The notes under the pieces: generated by a model
Database searches by the model: none
Told to the model about the DNA's origin: nothing
Seen by the model: only the letters and a program-made list of their open reading frames with translations
Assembly (NCBI GenBank): GCA_964638155.1
Contig: CAZWYI010000029.1
Coordinates: forward strand, 1-25,781
Reading direction: 5' to 3'
Origin: CAYZTD01 sp964638155
GTDB taxonomy: Archaea; Thermoplasmatota; E2; DHVEG-1
Length of the DNA: 25,781 nt
Translations under genes and position numbers: made by a program
Part shown: positions 6,039 through 13,830 of the stretch, in pieces
Layout: each line of letters starts with the position of its first letter
Position numbering within the stretch: position 1 is the stretch's first letter

Positions 6039-7226
6039 TTATCCAAACCATTTTTTCTTCAAATCTTGAAAATAACCTTCATTAATTGATTTTCTAATTT
6101 CACGCATTAATTCAAGCATAAAATAAACATTATGATAACTAATTAGATTAAAACCTAAAAGCTCCTCTGTTTTTAAGAGATGATAAATGTAAGCTCTAGA
6201 ATAATTCTTACAAACCTTACATTGACAGTTTGGATCAATTGGTCCTCGGTCTTTTTTGTATTTAATTGATTTTAGTTTATACCTATACTTATTTTCCTTT
6301 GTCCCAAGAGGTGGAAATATATGAGCATAGCCACTTCTAGCAATTCGAGTAGGCGATACACAGTCAAATAAATCAATACCTCTTTCAACAGATTCAAAGA
6401 TATCTTCAACTACTCCTATACCCAGAAGATGGCGAGGTTTATTTTCAGATAGATTCGGAATTGTCCAATCAAGAACATTATGCATATCTTTTTTTGATTT
6501 CCCTAGAGAACCACCAATTGCAAAAGAATCAAAACCTAGAGAAGAAATATATTTTGCACTTTTTTTTCTTAAATCTTCCCAATGTCCACCTTGAATAATT
6601 CCTACAATTGCTTGATCAGTCTTATGAACATTTTTGCATTCTTTTGCCCATTTATGTGTGCGTTCTAGACTTTTTGCAGTGTACTCTTTATCTGATAAAG
6701 GAGAAGTACATTCATCAAGAACAAGGATCATATCAGCACCTAATTTTTCTTGAATTTTAATAGATTTTTCAGGAGTCAACTTCTGACGGGAGTTATCATA
6801 AATTGATCTAAATTTAATTCCTTTATCATTTATATCTGCTATTGATTTACCCTGTGGTTTACTTTGAGAGTATTGTTCACCTGGGAAAAAGATTTTACCA
6901 ACGGCATGTTCTTTTCCTAGGCCCAAAGAAAAAGCCTGAAAACCTCCACTATCAGTAACAATTGGTCTATCCCAGTTCATAAACTTATGTAACCCACCTA
7001 AATCTAAAATAACTTCAGCTTTTGGCTGTAGCATTAAATGATATGTGTTACAAATTAAAATCTGAGCGTTGATCTCCATTAAATCATCTGGCGATAGAGC
7101 CTTAACAGTAGCTTTTGTCGCAACAGGCATAAGTTCGGGAGTATTAACTTTACCATGTTTTAATTTTAAAACACCTGTTCTTGCTTTTCCTTCTTCTGAT
7201 GTGACTTGAAATTTTAACTCGCCCAT
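6039..7226 (-). CDS. tgt: Bacterial-type tRNA-guanine transglycosylase
   Basis: A 395-residue enzyme that exchanges G34 of GUN-anticodon tRNAs for a 7-deazaguanine base. DSGGFQAFSLG (Asp about 92, general base), VGIIQGGHWEDLR (G-G substrate loop), and D-L-F-D-C-V-S-P-T-R-I-A-R-S-G (nucleophile Asp) are all present. The C-terminal C-x-C-x-x-C (CQCKVCKNY) plus a histidine about 26 residues later (SYHNVYF) forms the bacterial zinc site. It lacks the C-terminal PUA part of archaeosine enzymes and is of single-domain bacterial length. A longer loop after FSLGLG (KEHAVGKIFFPGE) resembles variants I associate with candidate-phyla bacteria. It is divergent from a YhhQ-type transporter 45 bp away. Horizontal origin is likely. 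Confidence 0.93.
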   Translation of the reverse strand: MGELKFQVTSEEGKARTGVLKLKHGKVNTPELMPVATKATVKALSPDDLMEINAQILICNTYHLMLQPKAEVILDLGGLHKFMNWDRPIVTDSGGFQAFSLGLGKEHAVGKIFFPGEQYSQSKPQGKSIADINDKGIKFRSIYDNSRQKLTPEKSIKIQEKLGADMILVLDECTSPLSDKEYTAKSLERTHKWAKECKNVHKTDQAIVGIIQGGHWEDLRKKSAKYISSLGFDSFAIGGSLGKSKKDMHNVLDWTIPNLSENKPRHLLGIGVVEDIFESVERGIDLFDCVSPTRIARSGYAHIFPPLGTKENKYRYKLKSIKYKKDRGPIDPNCQCKVCKNYSRAYIYHLLKTEELLGFNLISYHNVYFMLELMREIRKSINEGYFQDLKKKWFG

Positions 7227-7271
7227 AAAATATAGTAAAATTAAAACTGAAATAAGTATTTTCTTTTTTTA

Positions 7272-7940
7272 ATGATTAACGAATTATTATGGTTTGGATT
7301 ATTATTTTGTAGTTTTATAACTGTAATTATTGCTTATAAATTATTTGGTAAAATTGGTCTTTATGCTTGGACTTCTGTCGCAGTAATTCTTGCAAATATT
7401 CAAGTGATGAAAACAGTCCAAGTTTTTGGGCTAGTCACTGCTCTTGGAAATGTTATCTATGCATCTTTGTTTCTAGTTACAGATATTCTAAATGAAAACC
7501 ATTCAAAAAAAGACGCTCAGAAATCAGTTTGGATAGGTTTTTTTGTATTAATTTCAATGACAATTATCATGCAGATAACCCTTCAGTTTATCCCTGATGA
7601 ATCTGATTTTTTAAGTGAACATATAACTGCAATATTTTCATTAATGCCAAGAATTGCCTTTGCAAGTTTAGTAGCATATCTTATATCACAATCTCATGAT
7701 GTATGGTTTTTTGACAAATTAAAAAAAAGGTTTGGCAAAAAGAATCTATGGTTTAGAAACAACTTATCAACTATAACTAGTCAACTTTTGGATAATACAA
7801 TCTTTACATTAATAGCATTTACTGGTGTTTTTGAATGGAATATCATAATGCAAATTTTTTTAACTTCATTAATGCTAAAATTGATAGTCGCAGTTTTTGA
7901 TACTCCATTTATCTATCTTGCTAAAAAAATAAAATCCTAG
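7272..7940 (+). CDS. yhhQ: YhhQ-family queuosine-precursor transporter
   Basis: A 222-residue integral membrane protein with about six hydrophobic segments. The conserved centre G-N-V-I-Y-A-S-L-F-L-V-T-D-I-L-N-E (about residues 60-75) and the C-terminal N-L-S-T-I-T-S-Q-L-L-D-N-T-I-F-T are hallmarks of the YhhQ/DUF165 (VUT) family. These import preQ0, preQ1 or related 7-deazaguanines. Divergence from tgt at 45 bp suggests shared regulation and a salvage pathway feeding the transglycosylase. The ATG at 7272 follows a T-rich leader without Shine-Dalgarno, consistent with a leaderless mRNA. The exact substrate cannot be read from sequence. Confidence 0.9.
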   Translation: MINELLWFGLLFCSFITVIIAYKLFGKIGLYAWTSVAVILANIQVMKTVQVFGLVTALGNVIYASLFLVTDILNENHSKKDAQKSVWIGFFVLISMTIIMQITLQFIPDESDFLSEHITAIFSLMPRIAFASLVAYLISQSHDVWFFDKLKKRFGKKNLWFRNNLSTITSQLLDNTIFTLIAFTGVFEWNIIMQIFLTSLMLKLIVAVFDTPFIYLAKKIKS

Positions 7941-8017
7941 ATTAAGATTTTTAAAATCAAAAAACTATTAATTCTATTCTTCATGATGGAATAAAAATTA
8001 ATGGAGACCTGTAAAAA

Positions 8018-8278
8018 ATAATTGAAGGAATACTAATACCATTAATTGCTGTTTCAGCAGCAGAACTTGGAGATAAAACCCAGATAGCAGCTGCCTTATT
8101 TGCAACTAAATACAACCCATTTATGGTTTTAATTGGAACAATGCTGGCCCTTACTTTATTATCTTTGATAGCAATATTTTTTGGAAAAATTATTTACAAA
8201 AAATTGTCTAAAAAAACAATAAACAAAATAGCTGGAATAATTTTTATTATTATGGGAATAACATTTTTTATTATCTAG
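8018..8278 (+). CDS. Half-size TMEM165/GDT1 (UPF0016) family membrane protein
   Basis: An 86-residue protein with two to three hydrophobic segments. A-V-S-A-A-E-L-G-D-K-T-Q-I-A-A-A-L-F holds the E-x-G-D-K-T/S motif of UPF0016 cation transporters (Mn/Ca/H exchange in eukaryotes). Archaeal members are often single-repeat proteins of this length that assemble from two copies. There is no ATG, GTG or TTG between the upstream in-frame TAA (8012) and the motif, so the start must be ATA 8018 or ATT 8021. Alternatively, one lost A in the six-A run would join it to ATG 8001 (M-E-T-C-K-K). GGAG at 8003-8006 is 11 nt from the ATA. The coding call is firm; the start is open. Confidence 0.78.
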   Translation: MIEGILIPLIAVSAAELGDKTQIAAALFATKYNPFMVLIGTMLALTLLSLIAIFFGKIIYKKLSKKTINKIAGIIFIIMGITFFII

Positions 8279-8568
8279 ATTGTATAAATTAATATGAACA
8301 ATATTTTTAAGGTTATGAGTATATTTTCCATTTGTTTTTTACTATCCAATGTAAAGTTATCGATCAGAAATCAAAAGGATACGAATAAAGATCTCTTTTT
8401 TTAGTTGATATTTTATATTCACCAATAGATTTTTAAATTTCTTCTATGGTTTTTCTGTGTTTCAAAATAAAAACCTCTTCCTAAGATATATTAACGTGAC
8501 TTAAAACCTTGATGTTTGTTAAATACTTAAAATTTATTAAGAAAAGATAATTGAAAAAATCATAACTA
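8279..8568. other. Intergenic stretch with possible decayed minus-strand ORF
   Basis: About 290 bp between convergent genes. On the minus strand a GGAAGAGGT Shine-Dalgarno-like run (near 8473-8481) precedes TTG and the reading K-H-R-K-T-I-E-E-I, stop, K-S-I-G-E-Y-K-I-S-T-K-K-R-D-L-Y. This could be a decayed small gene, but it is too short and degenerate to name. No repeat element or RNA gene was recognised. Confidence 0.25.
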
Positions 8569-9264
8569 TTAGTATAAATCGTAGATTGTATCTCCACCTA
8601 GCCCGGGAACTCTAAAAGAAAATTGAGCTTGAGATCCTTGCTCAGGAATCAACGTCCCCCATACATCTGTTCTACTTGGAAGACCATTAAAGCAAGCGGT
8701 AGCATTCACAGTAACCATAACCATATCTCCACTGTTTATAACAGGAGCATCTGCATCGCATGTTCCATCTGGATCCTCGATTTCTATGATACCAAATGTA
8801 TTAGTAGCCTGCTCAAATATACTTGTTGATCCATCTTGACTACTAAAAACTCCGCCTGCCGGTACACTTGCAACATACTCTGGCTCACCACTATTATAAC
8901 TTAAAATACATTTGACAGAACTATTAGAAATTTCTAAAACCGCTTCGCTTAAATCTATGTCAGGCGATCCTGCTCTTGGTGTTACACTAATTGTCACATT
9001 ATGAATTGTTTCATTATACCATGTGCCACTAATATTTCTATTACCTTTTTGTCCGTCTATATCTACAATACTTAATCCTGCAGATACATCTTCTGTTGTA
9101 TCTGAACCAGATTGCATACTTTGGATTTCTAGTTTATTTGCAGTCTGTATAAAAATTGATGCTGCAATACCCGCAATAAGCACCATCGCTATAAAAACAA
9201 TCATGGCACCCATACCTATAGCAGCTCTTCTATTCATTAATGGTGTAATTAACTTCTTTCCCAT
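8569..9264 (-). CDS. Archaellin (FlaB-type major archaellum filament protein)
   Basis: A 231-residue prepilin-like protein. After a short basic leader, M-N-R-R-A-A-I-G-M-G precedes the long hydrophobic helix M-I-V-F-I-A-M-V-L-I-A-G-I-A-A-S-I-F. This is a class III signal peptide, probably cut by the FlaK/PibD peptidase after RRA (usually RRG). The body is a beta-rich archaellin domain with several N-x-S/T sequons, and the C-terminal block VWGTLIPEQGSQAQFSFRVPG is typical of FlaB. The frame opens at TTG 9285; ATG 9276 and 9264 are both plausible, and a TATA box at 9304-9313 suggests a very short leader. No other archaellum genes are in the window, so it may be a detached single copy. Confidence 0.87.
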   Translation of the reverse strand: MGKKLITPLMNRRAAIGMGAMIVFIAMVLIAGIAASIFIQTANKLEIQSMQSGSDTTEDVSAGLSIVDIDGQKGNRNISGTWYNETIHNVTISVTPRAGSPDIDLSEAVLEISNSSVKCILSYNSGEPEYVASVPAGGVFSSQDGSTSIFEQATNTFGIIEIEDPDGTCDADAPVINSGDMVMVTVNATACFNGLPSRTDVWGTLIPEQGSQAQFSFRVPGLGGDTIYDLY

Positions 9265-9303
9265 CTTACATCCCATCTCAAGCAAATATCCGAATATTTA
9301 ACT

Positions 9304-9313
9304 AAATATATAG
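9304..9313 (-). promoter_or_regulatory. TATA box of the archaellin gene
   Basis: AAATATATAG (minus strand CTATATATTT) lies about 30 bp upstream of the first archaellin ATG, the normal archaeal TATA distance for a near-leaderless transcript. Confidence 0.5.
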
Positions 9314-9333
9314 TTACTTGTACAAATGAATAG

Positions 9334-9438
9334 TTATGTAACTTATTACCTTTATTTGCAGGTGCATATGCAGGTGAATATGCAGATAAAAGATTTAAGT
9401 ATCTAAAAAAGATAAAAAAATTTAATGAAAATCAATGA
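9334..9438 (+). other. Startless ORF fragment with a 12-bp tandem repeat, overlapping queE
   Basis: An open frame without a start codon reads L-P-L-F-A-G-A-Y-A-G-E-Y-A-D-K-R-F-K-Y-L, then basic residues, and ends in TGA 14 nt inside queE. It contains a tandem 12-bp repeat, GCAGGTGCATAT (9358) and GCAGGTGAATAT (9370). It may be the remnant of a small gene or a chance frame; ATG 9326 opens a different 26-codon frame across the same DNA. Confidence 0.25.
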
Positions 9439-10057
9439 AATATTTTACTCCCTACAAGGCGAAGGTAAATGGAGCGGATTACCAAATATATTTATCAGAA
9501 CATCTGGATGCAATCTAAGATGCTCCTATTGTGATACAAAATATGCTTATGAAAAAGGAGAACAAAAAAAAAGTAATGAAATTATAAACTACATAAAAAA
9601 ATATCCATGTAAAAAAATATGTATCACAGGTGGAGAACCTTTGCTACAAAATAACATTGAAAAGTTAATAAGAAAATTAGAAGAAAAAAATTATCATATA
9701 ATTATTGAAACAAATGGAAGTAAAAATATTAAAAAAATTTCAGGATTTGAGAATTTAACTATTTCATTAGATATAAAATGCCCTAGTTCAAATATGGCTG
9801 AAAAAATGAATTTTAAAAATTTGAAATTTTTAAGAAAAAAAGACCAACTAAAATTTGTAATTAAAAACAAAAATGATTACAATTATGCAAAAGAAATTTT
9901 GGATAAATACAATATAAAATGTTCTATTTATTTTCAACCAGTTTGGAAAACAAATGTAAAAAAAATTGCTGAATGGATTTTAACTGATGGACTTAATGTT
10001 AGGCTAGGTTTACAATTACACAAATTTATATGGAAAGAATCTTTAAACTCCAGATAA
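9425..10057 (+). CDS. queE: 7-carboxy-7-deazaguanine synthase (radical SAM)
   Basis: A 210-residue radical SAM enzyme that converts 6-carboxytetrahydropterin to 7-carboxy-7-deazaguanine, the ring-contraction step toward preQ0. It opens M-K-I-N-E-I-F-Y-S-L-Q-G-E-G, a QueE signature, followed by the cluster motif C-N-L-R-C-S-Y-C (C-x3-C-x2-C, about 30-37). ITGGEPLLQ is the SAM-binding GGE, and IIETNG and ISLDIKCPSS are further conserved segments. In archaea preQ0 feeds archaeosine; here a bacterial-type tgt and a YhhQ transporter lie nearby, so it may serve either pathway. It is alone on its strand between archaellin and psmA. Confidence 0.93.
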   Translation: MKINEIFYSLQGEGKWSGLPNIFIRTSGCNLRCSYCDTKYAYEKGEQKKSNEIINYIKKYPCKKICITGGEPLLQNNIEKLIRKLEEKNYHIIIETNGSKNIKKISGFENLTISLDIKCPSSNMAEKMNFKNLKFLRKKDQLKFVIKNKNDYNYAKEILDKYNIKCSIYFQPVWKTNVKKIAEWILTDGLNVRLGLQLHKFIWKESLNSR

Positions 10058-10108
10058 AAAAACAAAAGGGATAATATTTTATACCATACCATATTACACA
10101 CAAACTAT

Positions 10109-10125
10109 ATACACGATTAGTGTAT
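10109..10125. promoter_or_regulatory. Small inverted repeat upstream of the psmA operon
   Basis: ATACAC-GATTA-GTGTAT is a 6-bp inverted repeat about 70-90 bp upstream of psmA. A TATA-like ATATTTATAA (about 10162-10171) follows it. It is a possible operator for the proteasome/exosome operon, weakly supported. Confidence 0.35.
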
Positions 10126-10195
10126 TCTGAGTAAAAAATTAAATAAAGTAAATTAGACTAAAATATTTATAAAACAATATGAGGTGAAAGAAAAA

Positions 10196-10918
10196 ATGCA
10201 ACCAGCAAATATGGCTTATGATAGAGCAATCACTGTTTTTTCTCCAGACGGGAGATTATTTCAGGTAGAATATGCTAGAGAAGCAGTAAAAAGAGGAACA
10301 ACAACTGTTGGTTTAAAATATAAAACTGGGGCAGTATTAATTGTTGATAAAAGAATTACCTCACGTTTAATAGAACCTAACTCTATAGAAAAAATATTTG
10401 AAATCGATGATCACATAGGTTGTGCAACATCAGGCCTAGTTGCAGATGCACGATCTTTAATTGATAGAGCACGTATTGATGCGCAAATAAATGAAATCAC
10501 ATATGATGAAAAAATACAGGTTAAAACACTTGTTAAAAGAATCTGTGATTTTAAACAAACTTACACCCAATACGGTGGAGTAAGACCATTCGGTACAGCT
10601 TTACTAATTGCAGGCGTAGATAATTCAGGCCCACGTTTATTTTCAACTGATCCATCTGGTGCACTCATGGAATATAAAGCAAGTAGTGAAGGATCAGGTA
10701 GAAACGGAGCTATGAGTTATTTTGAAAGTAATTACAAAGATGATATGGGAAAAGAAGATGCAGTAAACATGGCTATTAAAGCCTTACACAAAGCAACAGA
10801 AGGAAAGTTAAACCCAGATGCAGCAGAGATAGGAATAGTTGACAAAGATACAAAATTCAAAATTTTGCCACAAGAAGAAACAAAACACCTTGTGTCAAAA
10901 GCAGTTGGAGGAAAATAA
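10196..10918 (+). CDS. psmA: 20S proteasome alpha subunit
   Basis: A 240-residue alpha subunit that forms the outer heptameric rings of the 20S core and gates substrate entry. M-A-Y-D-R-A-I-T-V-F-S-P-D-G-R-L-F-Q-V-E is the alpha-specific N-terminal H0 segment including the gating YDRAITVFSPDGRL. YGGVRPFGTALLIAG is the conserved central strand pair. I start at ATG 10196, 9 nt after GAGGTG; an upstream GTG at 10184 is part of that Shine-Dalgarno. It is first in a tightly spaced operon with SBDS and exosome genes, an arrangement conserved across Euryarchaeota. No beta subunit is in the window. Confidence 0.97.
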   Translation: MQPANMAYDRAITVFSPDGRLFQVEYAREAVKRGTTTVGLKYKTGAVLIVDKRITSRLIEPNSIEKIFEIDDHIGCATSGLVADARSLIDRARIDAQINEITYDEKIQVKTLVKRICDFKQTYTQYGGVRPFGTALLIAGVDNSGPRLFSTDPSGALMEYKASSEGSGRNGAMSYFESNYKDDMGKEDAVNMAIKALHKATEGKLNPDAAEIGIVDKDTKFKILPQEETKHLVSKAVGGK

Positions 10919-10920
10919 AG

Positions 10921-11616
10921 TTGGTAAGCCTTGATGAAGCAGTTATAGCAAGATATAAAAGAGACGATGATCGTTTTGAAATTCTTGTAGATCCATATGC
11001 AGCAGCTGATTTTTTAGAAGGAAAAGAGGTAAACATAACTAATAATCTAGCAATAGATGAAATATTTGAAGACGCAAAAAAAGGCGAACACGCTTCAGAG
11101 GAATCACTCCAAAAAGTTTTTGGAACGAATAGTACTGAAGAAATTGCAAAAAAAATAATCAAAAAAGGAAGTATTCAGCTAACAACCGAACAGAGACATA
11201 AAATGCAGAAAAATAAAGAAAATAGGATTATTGAAAATATCACAAAGAATGCGATGGACCCAAAGACAAAATCACCTCATCCAAGACAAAGAATTGAACT
11301 AGCAATGAAACAAGCAGGAGTTCACGTTGATCCTTTTAAACCAGTAAGCGAACAAGTAAAAACAATAATTGAATCATTAAGACCGATTATTCCACTATCA
11401 ATGGAACAAGTAAGAGTTTCAGTTAAAATCCCTGCAGAACAAATAGGTAAAGCATATGGAACAATTAGGAATTTTGGATCCCTTGAGAGAGAAGACTGGC
11501 AATCTGATGGCTCATGGGTTGGAATAATTAAGCTTGCTGCTGGCATGCAAAACAAATTTTATGAAAAAATAAATGATGCAACTAAAGGTAATGTATCCAC
11601 AAAGATATTAAAATGA
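10921..11616 (+). CDS. sdo1: SBDS ribosome maturation protein
   Basis: A 231-residue archaeal SBDS homolog, which with an EF-2-like GTPase is thought to release the anti-association factor aIF6 from new 50S subunits. The N-terminal domain carries YKRDDDRFEILVDPYAAADF; the middle helical part has Q-R-H-K-M-Q-K-N-K-E-N-R-I; PHPRQRIELAMKQAGVHVDP and the C-terminal I-P-L-S-M-E-Q-V-R-V domain follow. The start is TTG at 10921, 2 nt after the psmA stop, with GGAGG inside the psmA 3' end, so it is translationally coupled. Length matches the family. Confidence 0.96.
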   Translation: MVSLDEAVIARYKRDDDRFEILVDPYAAADFLEGKEVNITNNLAIDEIFEDAKKGEHASEESLQKVFGTNSTEEIAKKIIKKGSIQLTTEQRHKMQKNKENRIIENITKNAMDPKTKSPHPRQRIELAMKQAGVHVDPFKPVSEQVKTIIESLRPIIPLSMEQVRVSVKIPAEQIGKAYGTIRNFGSLEREDWQSDGSWVGIIKLAAGMQNKFYEKINDATKGNVSTKILK

Positions 11617-11635
11617 TTATATTAAGGTTATTTTT

Positions 11636-12316
11636 ATGACAGGAAAAAGTCGAGAAATAGTAATCCCTAGTCAGTTTTTAGGTGAAATCAAAAATAAAAA
11701 AGCTGGACGAGGGACATATGTAGAAAATGGAAAGATATATTCAGGAATACTAGGAGTTTTAAATGAAAGCTCTAAATACATTGATGTAGTATCTTTAAAA
11801 GGAAAATATGAACCAGTTGAAAAGGATTTTGTTATAGCTGTTGTAAGTGAAACTTTGTCTTCAGCATGGCTTGTAGATATCAATGCTCCATATCCTGCTC
11901 TTCTACATGTTAAAGAAGTGCCATGGGATGTAGAATTTAATGAAACAGACAAATATCTAAATACAGGCGATGTAGTAATGGCTAAAATACTACAAGTTGA
12001 TCAAGAAAAAAAATTACAAATTACTTTAAAAGATAGAAACCTTTACAAAGTAAAAGGTGGAGAAATAATAGAAGTTCAGCCTTCAAAAGTTCCAAGGATC
12101 ATTGGGAAAAAAGGATCAATGATTAGGATTCTAAAGAAATATACAAAATGCAGAATGTTTGTTGGACAAAACGGTAGAATATGGATTGATGGAACTGAAG
12201 AAGGCCTTGAAAAATTAAAAAAAACTATTAGGCTAATAGAGCGTGAAGCTTTATCATATGGTCTCACAAATAGAGTAGAAGAAATGTTAAAAAAAGATGC
12301 TAAGGAAGTGCATTAA
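11636..12316 (+). CDS. rrp4: Exosome RNA-binding subunit Rrp4
   Basis: A 226-residue cap subunit of the archaeal exosome. The N-terminal domain (IVIPSQFLGEI and G-R-G-T-Y-V-E-N-G-K-I-Y-S-G-I-L-G) anchors it to the Rrp41/Rrp42 ring, the central S1 domain runs about 62-136 (YLNTGDVVMAKILQVDQEKK), and the KH domain about 145-210 carries I-I-G-K-K-G-S-M-I, the GxxG RNA-binding loop. It recruits RNA substrates to the phosphorolytic core. It starts 19 nt after SBDS with AAGG upstream and is followed immediately by rrp41. Confidence 0.96.
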   Translation: MTGKSREIVIPSQFLGEIKNKKAGRGTYVENGKIYSGILGVLNESSKYIDVVSLKGKYEPVEKDFVIAVVSETLSSAWLVDINAPYPALLHVKEVPWDVEFNETDKYLNTGDVVMAKILQVDQEKKLQITLKDRNLYKVKGGEIIEVQPSKVPRIIGKKGSMIRILKKYTKCRMFVGQNGRIWIDGTEEGLEKLKKTIRLIEREALSYGLTNRVEEMLKKDAKEVH

Positions 12317-13045
12317 ATGAAATCAGATATAAAATTATTCGAAAAAGGTAAAAGATTAGACGGACGTAATCCTGAAGATTTACGTAAAATAAAAATTGAA
12401 GTAGGAGTGCTTCACAGAGCAGAAGGATCATGCTATCTTGAATGGGGTGGAAATAAAGTCCTTGTAGCAGTATATGGTCCAAGAGAAGCAATCCCTAGAC
12501 ACACACAGAATCCACTTAGGGCAATTGTAAATGCTAGATATAATATGGCTGCTTTTAGTGTAGATGATAGAAAAAGACCAGGTCCAGATAGACGCAGTAG
12601 AGAAATCACTAAGGTTACATCTGAAGCACTTGAGAAAGTAATTCTAGTTGAAAAATATCCAAGAGCAGCTATTGATGTTAATATCGAAGTGTTAGAAGCA
12701 GAAGCAGGTACTCGCTGTGCAGGTCTTACTGCTGCCGCAGTAGCTCTTGTTGATGCTGGAATTCCTATGAAAGATATACCTGTCGCCTGTGCTGCAGGTA
12801 AAATTGAAGGAAAAATAGTTTTGGATCTTGCAAAAGAAGAGGACAATTTTGGTGATGCAGATTTACCAATAGCTATTGCCCCTAGAACAGGTGAAATTCT
12901 TCTTTTACAGATGGATGGTCATTTAACTGTTAAAGAATTTGATGAAGCATTAGATCTTGCAATTAAAGGATGTCAAAAGGTTTCAGAGATGCAAAAAAAG
13001 GCAATTATGGAAGAATATAAGAAACAACCAAAGGAGGGAAAATAA
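12317..13045 (+). CDS. rrp41: Exosome catalytic subunit Rrp41 (RNase PH fold)
   Basis: A 242-residue phosphorolytic 3'-5' exoribonuclease and polyadenylating subunit. RLDGRNPEDLRKIKIEVGVL is the family opening; P-G-P-D-R-R-S-R-E-I holds substrate/phosphate-binding arginines, E-A-E-A-G-T-R-C-A-G-L-T-A-A the phosphate loop, and NFGDADLPIAIAPRTGE the catalytic aspartates, so it is the active subunit. It alternates with Rrp42 in a hexameric ring. The ATG follows directly after the rrp4 stop (ATTAAATG), so the genes are coupled. Confidence 0.97.
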   Translation: MKSDIKLFEKGKRLDGRNPEDLRKIKIEVGVLHRAEGSCYLEWGGNKVLVAVYGPREAIPRHTQNPLRAIVNARYNMAAFSVDDRKRPGPDRRSREITKVTSEALEKVILVEKYPRAAIDVNIEVLEAEAGTRCAGLTAAAVALVDAGIPMKDIPVACAAGKIEGKIVLDLAKEEDNFGDADLPIAIAPRTGEILLLQMDGHLTVKEFDEALDLAIKGCQKVSEMQKKAIMEEYKKQPKEGK

Positions 13046-13047
13046 AA

Positions 13048-13830
13048 ATGACAGTTGTTCCTTCAATTAAAAAAGATTATTTAATTAAACTTGCAAAAAA
13101 TGGTAAACGTATAGATGATAGAAAATTCAACGAATTTAGAGATATAACTATAGAACCCGGACTTATTTCAAAGGCAGAGGGATCTGCTAAAGTAAAAATC
13201 GGGAACACTCAGGTTATTGCAGGAATTAAAATGGATATGGGTGAACCTTATCCGGATTCACCAAATTCAGGTGTTATGACAACAGCTGCAGAATTAATAC
13301 CTATGGCTTCACCTGATTTTGAAGCAGGTCCACCACGGGAAAATGCAATTGAACTTGCCCGAGTTGTGGATAGAGGTATACGTGAGTCAAATATTATAGA
13401 TGTTGAAAAACTCTGCATTGAAAAAGGAGAAAAAGTATGGATCATTTTTATTGACTTACATATCCTTGACTATGATGGAAATCTTTTTGATGCCGCATCA
13501 CTAGCTGCTCTTGCAGCTTTAATGACTACTAAACTCCCAAATGAAAGATTTGAGATGGGAGAAGATAAACCACTTCCTCTAAGTGAGCCACCAATATCTT
13601 GTACATCTGTAAAATTTGATGATACTATTGTAATGGATCCATCTCTTGACGAAGAAGAGATTGCAGAAGCAAGACTTACTGTTTCAACTGATCAAAAAGG
13701 CGATATTCGTGCTATGCAGAAAGGTTTAAATGGTAGTTTTACTGTTGAAGAGATAAAAAAAGTTATAAAGGACTCTTTAGATAACGGCAAAAAAATCCGC
13801 AAACAATTATATAAAAGTGTGGGAAAATAA
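13048..13830 (+). CDS. rrp42: Exosome structural subunit Rrp42 (RNase PH fold)
   Basis: A 260-residue non-catalytic partner of Rrp41. It has the Rrp42-specific motifs N-G-K-R-I-D-D-R-K-F-N-E-F-R-D, ENAIELARVVDRGIRESNII and the segment V-W-I-I-F-I-D-L-H-I-L-D-Y-D-G-N-L-F-D-A. The catalytic D-x-D of Rrp41 is replaced by strands around DDTIVMDPSLDEEE, so it contributes RNA binding and ring structure. GGAGGG at the end of rrp41 serves as its Shine-Dalgarno, and the genes are 2 nt apart. Confidence 0.97.
   Translation: MTVVPSIKKDYLIKLAKNGKRIDDRKFNEFRDITIEPGLISKAEGSAKVKIGNTQVIAGIKMDMGEPYPDSPNSGVMTTAAELIPMASPDFEAGPPRENAIELARVVDRGIRESNIIDVEKLCIEKGEKVWIIFIDLHILDYDGNLFDAASLAALAALMTTKLPNERFEMGEDKPLPLSEPPISCTSVKFDDTIVMDPSLDEEEIAEARLTVSTDQKGDIRAMQKGLNGSFTVEEIKKVIKDSLDNGKKIRKQLYKSVGK

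Noticed and set aside
8623..9301. Plus-strand frames opposite the archaellin gene
   Set aside because: The minus strand has a class III signal peptide and archaellin C-terminal motif; the plus frames have none.
10058..10195. A tRNA or other RNA gene in the psmA upstream gap
   Set aside because: No cloverleaf pairing or T-loop consensus seen; only a TATA box, a small inverted repeat and a Shine-Dalgarno.
12433..12846. A 137-codon minus-strand frame inside rrp41
   Set aside because: Shadow of a highly conserved gene; low-complexity Ser/Ala-rich composition and no start signal.
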